Shown piece after piece: positions 6,981 through 12,328 of a stretch of 12,328 nt of DNA. Location: positions 1 to 12,328 of the forward strand of contig CAYOMP010000075.1 in assembly GCA_964405075.1 (NCBI GenBank). The letters are read 5' to 3'. The translations under genes were made by a program, and so were the position numbers. The notes below the pieces were generated by a model that saw only the letters and a program-made list of their open reading frames with translations, was not told where the DNA came from and did not search any database. How positions within the stretch are numbered: the stretch's first letter is position 1; the number at the start of each line of letters is the position of its first letter. Source of the stretch: CAYOMP01 sp964405075 (lineage in GTDB: Bacteria > Bacillota > Clostridia > Lachnospirales > Lachnospiraceae).

Positions 6981-8357
6981 CTATTTACCCATGCAAAACT
7001 TACTAAATATCTGATTAACCAAATCATCTTCAACAGATTCACCTATTACCTTACCAAGTGATTCATATGCACTCATTAAATCTATTGAATAAAAATCCTC
7101 TGGCATATCATCTAAAATACTTTGTTTAACTAATTTCAAACTTTCAAAAGCCTCATTAATCAAAGACTTCTGTCTTACATTTGTTATATATATTTCATCA
7201 TTAAAGGATACATCACCACTGATAAACATATCCTTAATAGTTTCTTCCAAAATATCAATACCCTTATCTTCTTTTACAGAAACAGGTATTATCTTTTTGT
7301 TAATCTTCTTACTTAATAACTCTTCTGAAGTTATTGTATCAAGGTCTGTTTTATTTAACAATATAACAGCCTTTTTATCTTTTATCATTTCAATAATTTT
7401 TTCGTCACTTTCATCTAACTTTGTTGACGAATCAACTACGTATATAATTAAATCCGCATCATCAGCATACTTAAAGGCTCTCTCAACACCGATTTTTTCA
7501 ACAACATCTTCCGTATCTCTTATTCCTGCGGTATCTATAATATTAAGAGATATTCCATTAAGATTAATACTTTCTTCAATTACATCTCTTGTAGTTCCTG
7601 CAATATCAGTTACTATTGCCTTTTCTTCACCTACTAAAGAATTTAGAAGTGATGACTTTCCAGCATTTGGTTTTCCCACAATAACTGTTTTTATCCCTTC
7701 TTTTAAAATTTTTCCATCCTCTGCTCCACTTAAAAGCTTACTTAATTTTTCAATTAATTCTTCAACAGTAACCAATAATTTATCACTATATCCTGTAATA
7801 TCAATATGTTCAGGATCATCCAATGCTGATTCAATAAAAGCTATATTATATATAATATCATCTCTTATAGATTTTATTGAGTTAAATACAGAGCCCTTTA
7901 ACTGAGTCAAAGAATTTTTTAAAGCAAAATCATTTTTTGCATTAATAACATCAATTACTGCCTCTGCCTGAGATAAGTCTATTCTGCCATTTAAAAAAGC
8001 TCTTTTGGTAAATTCTCCCGGTTCTGCAATTCTTGCACCTGCATCTATAACGGCTTCTAAAACTCTTTTGGTAACTAATACTCCACCATGGCAATCTATC
8101 TCAACTGTATCTTCTTTTGTATAACTATTAGGTCCTTTCATTATCAGAACCATTACTTCATCAATTAGTTCATCATCATTATATATATATCCGTAATGTA
8201 TAGTATGAGATTTTACATTTTTCAAACTCTTTTTATCATTTCTTGCTCTATATACTTTATCAGCAATCTCAATCGCATTATTACCACTTATTCTTACAAT
8301 TCCTATTCCGGAATTACTCATAGCAGTTGCAATTGCTACAATAGTATCATTATTCAT
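6981..8357 (-). CDS. mnmE: tRNA modification GTPase MnmE (TrmE)
   Basis: MnmE is a potassium-activated GTPase dimerising through its G domains, working with MnmG on wobble uridine U34. The 458-residue protein shows the N-terminal tetrahydrofolate-binding domain (about 1-120, with TIVAIATA and EIDCHGG), a helical domain, and an inserted G domain: G1 GKPNAGKS (228-235), G2 TDIAGTTRD (250-258), G3 DTAG (275-278), G4 NKTD (335-338). It ends in the catalytic CMGK (Cys455), so it is intact and should be active. The start is backed by GGAGG six bases upstream. An 11-bp hairpin lies 45 bases before the start, in the gap after jag, and could separate its expression from the upstream genes. Confidence 0.98.
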   Translation of the reverse strand: MNNDTIVAIATAMSNSGIGIVRISGNNAIEIADKVYRARNDKKSLKNVKSHTIHYGYIYNDDELIDEVMVLIMKGPNSYTKEDTVEIDCHGGVLVTKRVLEAVIDAGARIAEPGEFTKRAFLNGRIDLSQAEAVIDVINAKNDFALKNSLTQLKGSVFNSIKSIRDDIIYNIAFIESALDDPEHIDITGYSDKLLVTVEELIEKLSKLLSGAEDGKILKEGIKTVIVGKPNAGKSSLLNSLVGEEKAIVTDIAGTTRDVIEESINLNGISLNIIDTAGIRDTEDVVEKIGVERAFKYADDADLIIYVVDSSTKLDESDEKIIEMIKDKKAVILLNKTDLDTITSEELLSKKINKKIIPVSVKEDKGIDILEETIKDMFISGDVSFNDEIYITNVRQKSLINEAFESLKLVKQSILDDMPEDFYSIDLMSAYESLGKVIGESVEDDLVNQIFSKFCMGK

Positions 8358-8402
8358 AAATTACCTCCACTACCAAACGGTTATTTTCTCTATAACGATA
8401 GA

Positions 8403-8428
8403 ATAGGAACAGTAAAAACTGTTCCTAT
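8403..8428 (-). ncRNA. Perfect 11-bp stem-loop between jag and mnmE (possible attenuator or processing site)
   Basis: ATAGGAACAGT (8403-8413) and ACTGTTCCTAT (8418-8428) are exact inverted repeats around an AAAA loop. The structure starts eight bases after the jag stop codon. On the minus strand it is followed by TCTATCGTTATAG, not a U-tract, so it is not a classic intrinsic terminator. An RNA-stability, processing or partial-termination role is plausible. It is not a gene of its own. Confidence 0.6.
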
Positions 8429-8436
8429 ATTCACAC

Positions 8437-9060
8437 TTATTTCTTTAATGTAACTACTACACGTCTATATGGTTCTTCACCTTCACTATGTGTTACTACA
8501 TATTTATCATTCTGCAATGCTGCATGAATTACTCTTCTCTCATATGGATTCATAGGTTCTAAAGAAACCGGACGTTTACTTCTCTTAACCTTATATGCAA
8601 TATTGCGAGCCAAATTCTCAAGAGTATCTTTTCTACGTTTTCTATAGTTTTCTGTATCTACTTTAACCCTTACATATCCATCGCTATACTTATTAGCTAC
8701 CAAGCTGGCTAAATACTGAACTGAATCTAATGTTTGTCCTCTTTTTCCTATAAGAACTCCCATTTCACTACCCTTTAATTCAATATCAAGGTTATTCTCA
8801 TTAGCATCAAATTTCATATCAATTTCAACTGTTAAATTCATATTCTTAAACATATCGTCTAAGAACTTTCTAACATAACCTTGCATATCCATTTTTTTAC
8901 GAACTTTAATTACTGCTGGTTTGCTATTAAACCCTAAGAAACCTGAACTACCTTTTTCTACAACTTCATACTCAATCATATCACTTGTAGTTTCTAATCT
9001 GATTAATGCTTCTGTTACCGCATCATCTACTGTCTTTGCAGAAATATTAATGTAATCCAT
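8437..9060 (-). CDS. jag: RNA-binding protein Jag (KhpB/EloR family)
   Basis: A 207-residue three-domain protein. The Jag-N domain (about 1-55) contains the KGSSGFLGF motif. The KH domain has its GxxG loop as GKRG at 105-108 in VLIGKRGQTLDSVQYL. The C-terminal R3H domain has Arg175 and His179 in ERRVIHAAL and ends in RRVVVTLKK. Jag/KhpB partners KhpA in binding small and messenger RNAs and influences cell elongation and division in streptococci; its role in clostridia is less defined. There is almost no linker between Jag-N and KH, unlike the long linkers of some orthologues. The start has a near-perfect GGGGAGG seven bases upstream, which begins immediately after the yidC stop codon TAG, suggesting translational coupling. 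Placement after yidC is the usual Firmicutes order. Confidence 0.96.
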   Translation of the reverse strand: MDYINISAKTVDDAVTEALIRLETTSDMIEYEVVEKGSSGFLGFNSKPAVIKVRKKMDMQGYVRKFLDDMFKNMNLTVEIDMKFDANENNLDIELKGSEMGVLIGKRGQTLDSVQYLASLVANKYSDGYVRVKVDTENYRKRRKDTLENLARNIAYKVKRSKRPVSLEPMNPYERRVIHAALQNDKYVVTHSEGEEPYRRVVVTLKK

Positions 9061-9073
9061 TTAAATACCTCCC

Positions 9074-10339
9074 CTATTTAGCGTTCTTATCATTAAACTG
9101 CTTAACCATATTAGCTTTTGCAGTTATACTACCTGGCTTAGCCTTTCCACTATTATAGTATTCTGTTGCTTTTTTCAAAGCTTCTTCCTTCTCAGCCTTT
9201 GTCTTATTTGAAGTTTTAGCAGTTGTACTATTTGAAGTTTTATTTGAACTATTAACATTCTTTGTACTTACATTGGCCTTAGATGAAATTTCAGGCAGAC
9301 CCTGCTTTTTACGCTTTTCATTTGCTTTTGCAATATTCTTCTTAACTAATTCATCAACATCAAGCTTATCCATATATTTATTAATAATAATCTGCTGAAC
9401 ACATCTGAATAATGAACCAGCAATCCAATATAAACCAATACCTACCGGTAAAGTAAAACAAAATACTACTGACATAATTGGCATTGTAGCATTCATCATC
9501 TTCATCTGATTAGCCATTGTATTATTTTCTGAATTAGAAGGCTGCTGTGGTTGTGGCATTAATTTAGTATTTAACCACTGTGTAACACCGGCTAAAATTG
9601 GAATCAAAATAGCAAGTGACATAATATTTGATGCCGGAGCATCTCCAATATTGATTCCACCTACAAATGAATTCATGTGATTAACTGTTTCTGATGTGGA
9701 AGCAATAATATCTGCTAAATCAGGAAACTTTTCTGTAAGTGTTGCCCAGTCTGATGACTGAAATTTGTATAATACATCAATAATTGTATTTGCTTCATCA
9801 TAAGAGAATTTACTTGCAGGTATTCCCTTTGGTTCACCGATTTCCTGCATAATTGTCTGGAAACCATTAGTAGACATAATACCTGAAACTAATGCTGAAT
9901 AGGCATTTTTAACGCTTGTAACATATGCTGGAACATTATATATAACCTTGTATAATGCCCAAATAACTGGAAGCTGAATGAATAACTGTAAACATCCGCC
10001 AGTTGGTGAAGTACCATACTTAGCATAAACAGCATCTGTCTCTTCCTTCATTGCAAGCATTGAATTCTGATCATTCTTGCCTTTATATTTTGCCTGAATT
10101 TCCATAATTTCAGGATTCATTCTCGCTGATAGTTTAGAAAATTTTTGTTGTTTTATTGTTAATGGTAACATTAAAGCATAAGCAATAAATGTAAACAAAA
10201 TAATTGTTAAACCAATGTTTTCAACTCCAAATGCACTGGCACAGAAATTATAAATTCCATTCATTATCCAACCAAATAATCTGGCTATATCCCCAATAAT
10301 AAATGTACTATTTTGTGTCGCAAATAAAATAGTATTCAA
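9074..10339 (-). CDS. yidC: Membrane protein insertase YidC/OxaA (SpoIIIJ-like), TTG start
   Basis: YidC inserts and folds membrane proteins, alone or with SecYEG. The 421-residue protein has membrane segments at about 43-63, 114-135, 236-256 and 285-318 (two passes in the last), a cytoplasmic loop rich in charged residues (65-112, LTIKQQKFSKLSARMNPEI), and an unusually long extracytoplasmic section (about 137-235). The tail (about 330-421) is basic and rich in Ser, Thr, Asn and Lys, as in ribosome-contacting YidC tails. No lipobox is evident. The first codon is TTG, chosen because AAGGAGG lies nine bases upstream and the first in-frame ATG (residue 26) has no comparable site. At the place where SpoIIIJ proteins usually have the groove arginine, five residues before the Pro of LPLTIKQ, this protein has Tyr54. 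It lies 17 bases after yidD. Confidence 0.96.
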   Translation of the reverse strand: MNTILFATQNSTFIIGDIARLFGWIMNGIYNFCASAFGVENIGLTIILFTFIAYALMLPLTIKQQKFSKLSARMNPEIMEIQAKYKGKNDQNSMLAMKEETDAVYAKYGTSPTGGCLQLFIQLPVIWALYKVIYNVPAYVTSVKNAYSALVSGIMSTNGFQTIMQEIGEPKGIPASKFSYDEANTIIDVLYKFQSSDWATLTEKFPDLADIIASTSETVNHMNSFVGGINIGDAPASNIMSLAILIPILAGVTQWLNTKLMPQPQQPSNSENNTMANQMKMMNATMPIMSVVFCFTLPVGIGLYWIAGSLFRCVQQIIINKYMDKLDVDELVKKNIAKANEKRKKQGLPEISSKANVSTKNVNSSNKTSNSTTAKTSNKTKAEKEEALKKATEYYNSGKAKPGSITAKANMVKQFNDKNAK

Positions 10340-10348
10340 AATAAAAGT

Positions 10349-10353
10349 CCTCC
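10349..10353 (-). promoter_or_regulatory. Strong Shine-Dalgarno site deciding the yidC TTG start
   Basis: The minus strand reads AAGGAGG here, with the GGAGG core nine bases before TTG at 10339. No ATG lies at a usable distance, so yidC very probably starts with TTG. Confidence 0.8.
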
Positions 10354-10356
10354 TTT

Positions 10357-10572
10357 TTATGGTACTGGATCATATCCTCCTTTTGAAAAAGGATTACATC
10401 TCAGTATTCTCCAACAGGTTAATAAACCTCCCTTTAATGCCCCATATTTTTCAATAGCCTGCAGGCCATATTCAGAACATGTTGGTATATACACACAATA
10501 TCCATGTCTCTTCATTGGTGAAATATACTTTTTATAGAATTTTATTAACGCTATCAAAATTTTCTTCATCAT
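10357..10572 (-). CDS. yidD: Membrane protein insertion efficiency factor YidD
   Basis: A 71-residue protein with a short hydrophobic, lysine-rich N-terminus (MMKKILIALIKFYKKYISP) that probably forms an amphipathic helix at the inner face of the membrane. The family's three signatures are all present: the PTCSEYGLQAI block, the LLTCWRILRCNPF block, and the terminal GGYDPVP. The cysteines at about 26, 32, 53 and 59 are at family positions. YidD is thought to assist YidC-dependent insertion, in line with its place between rnpA and yidC. The ATG lies five bases after the rnpA stop with only a weak AGAAAG upstream, so translation may depend on coupling to rnpA. A second in-frame ATG follows immediately and could also serve. 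Confidence 0.96.
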   Translation of the reverse strand: MMKKILIALIKFYKKYISPMKRHGYCVYIPTCSEYGLQAIEKYGALKGGLLTCWRILRCNPFSKGGYDPVP

Positions 10573-10577
10573 TATAT

Positions 10578-10922
10578 CTATTCTTTCTGGAGCAAAACTC
10601 CATGAAGTTTTCCTAAATGCATCATGGCACTGTCAATTTCAGCAAATCCTTTACCCTTTGCGTTTGCCCTTGCCACAACTACTATATCCAATCCACAGTC
10701 AAATTTTTCTTCACTCAATCTATAACTTTCCCTGATTAACCTGGTTAATCTGTGTCTCACAATACTGTTACCAACTTTTTTGCTAACAGATATTCCAATA
10801 CGATTCTGCTGTGTATCATTCTTATTAATGTACATTACCAAATACTTGTTTGCGTATGACTTTCCTCTTCTATACACCTTTTGAAAATCACTATTCTTTT
10901 TAAGACTTTCCGAATATTTCAT
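10578..10922 (-). CDS. rnpA: Ribonuclease P protein component RnpA
   Basis: The 114-residue basic protein subunit of RNase P helps the catalytic RNA cleave 5' leaders from precursor tRNAs. The N-terminal DFQKVYRRGKSY helps contact the leader, the central strand RIGISVSKKVGNSIV precedes the RNA-binding helix, and the family's RNR box appears as VRHRLTRLIRESYR (Arg56, His57, Arg58, Arg61), with His replacing the usual Asn. All other hallmarks and the length are normal. The ribosome-binding site is poor: only GGATTGG upstream of the ATG and no GGAGG. An 8-bp AT-only stem (10939-10956) lies in the leader. A terminator-like hairpin at the rpmH stop separates it from rpmH, which would keep RnpA well below L34. 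Confidence 0.97.
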   Translation of the reverse strand: MKYSESLKKNSDFQKVYRRGKSYANKYLVMYINKNDTQQNRIGISVSKKVGNSIVRHRLTRLIRESYRLSEEKFDCGLDIVVVARANAKGKGFAEIDSAMMHLGKLHGVLLQKE

Positions 10923-10985
10923 CTAACCAATCCAATCACTATTTATTTATAAATAGGTATATACTCATTTTTCTTTAGATAGAAG

Positions 10986-11007
10986 AAAAGGCCACATATA
11001 TGCGGCC
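10986..11007 (-). terminator. Intrinsic (probably partial) terminator overlapping the rpmH stop codon
   Basis: On the minus strand GGCCGCA-TATA-TGTGGCC forms a 7-bp stem (one G-U pair) followed by TTTTCTTCT. The first G of the hairpin is the last base of the rpmH TAG stop, so the terminating ribosome covers the stem base. Partial readthrough would feed rnpA and later genes, for which I see no other clear promoter. Confidence 0.75.
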
Positions 11008-11141
11008 TACGCTGATAATTTTTTTCTTCCTTTAGCACGTCTTGCAGCTAAAACTTTTCTTCCGCCTGCTGTGCTCATTCTAGCTCTGAATCCATGAACT
11101 TTAGATCTTGATCTCTTTTTAGGTTGGAATGTCATTTTCAT
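11007..11141 (-). CDS. rpmH: 50S ribosomal protein L34
   Basis: The 44-residue L34 reads MKMTFQPKKRSRSKVHGF then RARMSTAGGRKVLAARRAKG and RKKLSA, the complete family pattern, extremely basic as expected for a protein buried in 23S rRNA. The start at 11141 is chosen because AAGGAGGT (11151-11158) is nine bases upstream; a second in-frame ATG at 11135 gives the shorter MTFQPKK form. Starting from the ATG at 11195 would add 18 hydrophobic residues with no counterpart in L34. The gene is read leftward from a promoter at 11250-11278 through a leader of about 100 bases. It ends in a terminator hairpin that overlaps the stop codon. Confidence 0.97.
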   Translation of the reverse strand: MKMTFQPKKRSRSKVHGFRARMSTAGGRKVLAARRAKGRKKLSA

Positions 11142-11249
11142 AATTAAGGCACCTCCTTCAAATAATAACCAAATATATAAGTATAAATAATACACTATTT
11201 ATAATATATAGGTATAAATTAATTTACGTGTTAATAAAACATCATTTCA

Positions 11250-11278
11250 ATTATATTCAAAATGCTTGTTCACGTCAA
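11250..11278 (-). promoter_or_regulatory. Sigma-A-type promoter of the rpmH operon
   Basis: On the minus strand TTGACG (11278-11273) is followed after exactly 17 bases by a perfect TATAAT (11255-11250). The predicted start is near 11243, about 100 bases before the rpmH ATG. This is the best promoter match in the window and suits a highly expressed ribosomal protein gene. Confidence 0.78.
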
Positions 11279-11319
11279 GTAAAAGAAGTGTTTTTTTATA
11301 TTATTTTCAATCTTAAAAG

Positions 11320-11552
11320 TTATTCACACAATATTTTTTTCACATCTGATTTACATAATACTTTTCCACACTTTGTGGAAACTTTGTGGAAAACTTTTGA
11401 TTTTGATGTTAATATCATTTTAAACATGTGGATTTTTTTCAGATTTTATCAAGGTTTAAAGAGGTTAATATCTTTTTTCCACTATTCCACAAATTCATTT
11501 TTTTTATGTTTAAAAGTATGTTGAAATATTGTTTATTAATTTTCTTTCCACA
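11320..11552. promoter_or_regulatory. oriC: DnaA-box cluster (upstream part of oriC)
   Basis: Matches to TTATCCACA, all imperfect, are TTATTCACA (11320-11328, +), TTTTCCACA (11362-11370, +), TGTGGAAAC (11374-11382, -), TGTGGAAAA (11385-11393, -), TGTGGATTT (11427-11435, -), TATTCCACA (11483-11491, +) and CTTTCCACA (11544-11552, +). Three have a single mismatch. Three boxes are packed at 11362-11393: one head-to-head with the next, the last two in an 11-bp tandem repeat. Placement between rpmH and dnaA is typical of Firmicutes, where boxes also serve dnaA autoregulation. Confidence 0.82.
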
Positions 11553-11728
11553 TTTTTTCAACCAATTTTTTTTAATTATATAATATTTTTTTTTAATGTT
11601 AAATAGCGATTATAAATTTTATATCTTTATAAGTTTTCTTTTTTTTAACATTGATTAATTAAAAATTTTGTTTTAATATTATGTTGAGATATTATACTTC
11701 ATATTAATAATAGGGAGATTAGATAAAA
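11553..11728. promoter_or_regulatory. AT-rich dnaA leader: candidate unwinding region and dnaA promoter
   Basis: This stretch is almost entirely A and T. A possible promoter is TTGATT (11651-11656), 17 bases, then TAATAT (11674-11679). Another is TTGTTT (11668-11673), 16 bases, TATTAT (11690-11695). The composition would favour unwinding, but in Bacillus subtilis the duplex opens downstream of dnaA, which lies outside this window. No clear DnaA-trio array is visible. Confidence 0.5.
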
Positions 11729-12328
11729 ATGGACTTAGATTTATCATTAATAAAAGAAAAATGGGACGAAATACTAGATTATATACGTATTGATAATCAA
11801 TTAACTGACGTTTCATTTACAACTTGGTTGAAACCTTTAACTGTTCACGATGCTACTAATAATGTAATTACAATTGTCGGACCTGATGAAACTAACACCC
11901 TTAATTATATTAAACAAAAATATAACCTATTTTTAAAAGTAGCTATCGCTGAAATAACAGGTATTGATCCTACCTTTGAGCTTAACTTTGTTTCGAAAAA
12001 AGACATTACCGGGCTTGATACTGCTAATACTAATAATCCATCAGACTTAAAAGCTAACAATTTAAATAATGTAAAAGAAAATTCAAACCTTAATCCAAAA
12101 TATACGTTTGATACTTTTATTGTAGGGAAAAATAATAATTTTGCTCACGCTGCTTCTCTAGCTGTTGCTGAGTCACCAGGTGAAGTTTATAATCCTCTAT
12201 TTTTATATGGAGATGTTGGATTGGGAAAAACTCACTTAATGCATTCAATTGGACATTTTATATTAGAAAAGAATCCTAATGCAAAAGTTCTTTACGTTAC
12301 TAGTGAATTATTTACAAATGAACTTATT
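11729..12328 (+). CDS. dnaA: Chromosomal replication initiator DnaA (N-terminal 200 residues; runs off the window)
   Basis: DnaA is the AAA+ ATPase that binds oriC boxes, opens the duplex and loads the helicase. Only the first 200 codons are in the window. Domain I (about 1-80) includes the WLKPL motif at 33-37 used in self-interaction and helicase contacts. Domain II (about 90-122) is a short Asn/Asp/Lys-rich linker. Domain III starts at YTFDTFIVGKNNNFAHAASLAVAE (about 125) and contains the Walker A motif GDVGLGKTH at 161-169. Walker B, sensors and the DNA-binding domain IV lie beyond the edge. ATG at 11729 is supported by AGGGAG about 11 bases upstream. It is divergent from rpmH across oriC; boxes upstream suggest autoregulation. 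Confidence 0.98.
   Translation, partial: MDLDLSLIKEKWDEILDYIRIDNQLTDVSFTTWLKPLTVHDATNNVITIVGPDETNTLNYIKQKYNLFLKVAIAEITGIDPTFELNFVSKKDITGLDTANTNNPSDLKANNLNNVKENSNLNPKYTFDTFIVGKNNNFAHAASLAVAESPGEVYNPLFLYGDVGLGKTHLMHSIGHFILEKNPNAKVLYVTSELFTNELI

Noticed and set aside
7297..7905. Plus-strand frame of 202 codons antisense to mnmE
   Set aside because: It mirrors the AT-rich coding sequence of a complete mnmE; the hydrophobic Ser/Ile/Leu-rich translation is typical of antisense shadows.
8196..8453. Plus-strand frame antisense to the mnmE start and jag-mnmE gap
   Set aside because: No ribosome-binding site or family pattern; it crosses the hairpin and the stop end of jag.
11142..11195. N-terminal extension of rpmH by 18 codons
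   Set aside because: L34 starts at MKMTFQPKK; the extension would translate the ribosome-binding site and has no counterpart in the family.
11265..11280. Possible degenerate parS around TTGTTCACGTCAAG
   Set aside because: Five of 16 positions mismatch; the bases are better explained as the -35 region of the rpmH promoter.
11228..11524. Plus-strand frame of 98 codons in the rpmH-dnaA gap
   Set aside because: It spans the rpmH promoter and the DnaA boxes in oriC; no ribosome-binding site and no conserved pattern.

Overview
The window is the replication-origin region of a low-GC Gram-positive chromosome, most likely a clostridial relative of the Lachnospiraceae. That call rests on the gene order (rsmG, mnmG, mnmE, jag, yidC, yidD, rnpA and rpmH on the minus strand, then dnaA on the plus strand), the protein sequences (44-residue L34 starting MKMTFQPKKR, yidC with a Ser/Thr/Asn/Lys-rich tail) and very AT-rich intergenic DNA. 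The species cannot be fixed from this stretch.

Right part (about 4339-12328). The rpmH-to-rsmG series is tightly packed and reads leftward from a strong promoter at 11250-11278. It joins ribosomal protein L34, the RNase P protein, membrane protein insertion (YidD, YidC, Jag/KhpB), the two tRNA wobble-uridine modification enzymes MnmE and MnmG, and the 16S rRNA methyltransferase RsmG. A terminator-like hairpin overlapping the rpmH stop codon and an 11-bp hairpin between jag and mnmE may set different transcript levels within the series. The 530-bp gap between rpmH and dnaA carries degenerate DnaA boxes and an AT-rich stretch, as expected of the upstream half of a bipartite oriC. dnaA runs off the right edge.

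Left part (1-4338). Beyond rsmG, where many Firmicutes carry parA/parB, there is about 530 bp of AT-rich DNA with no gene. It is followed by a 142-bp MITE-like element with 18-bp terminal inverted repeats and an 8-bp target duplication, sitting just upstream of a cytoplasmic DegS-like histidine kinase and a DegU-like response regulator. Immediately after the regulator gene lies an exact 16-bp parS site inside a 26-bp perfect palindrome, so the genome should encode ParB/Spo0J elsewhere. Further left is a membrane-anchored alpha/beta hydrolase, richer in GC than its neighbours and flanked by two direct copies of a roughly 160-bp imperfect palindrome whose stems are conserved while the apical hairpins differ.

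The strongest items for follow-up are the parS palindrome, the two families of palindromic repeats (both lying against the 5' side of minus-strand genes), and a possible MITE-borne promoter for the two-component operon. I saw no tRNA, rRNA, CRISPR array or transposase gene.
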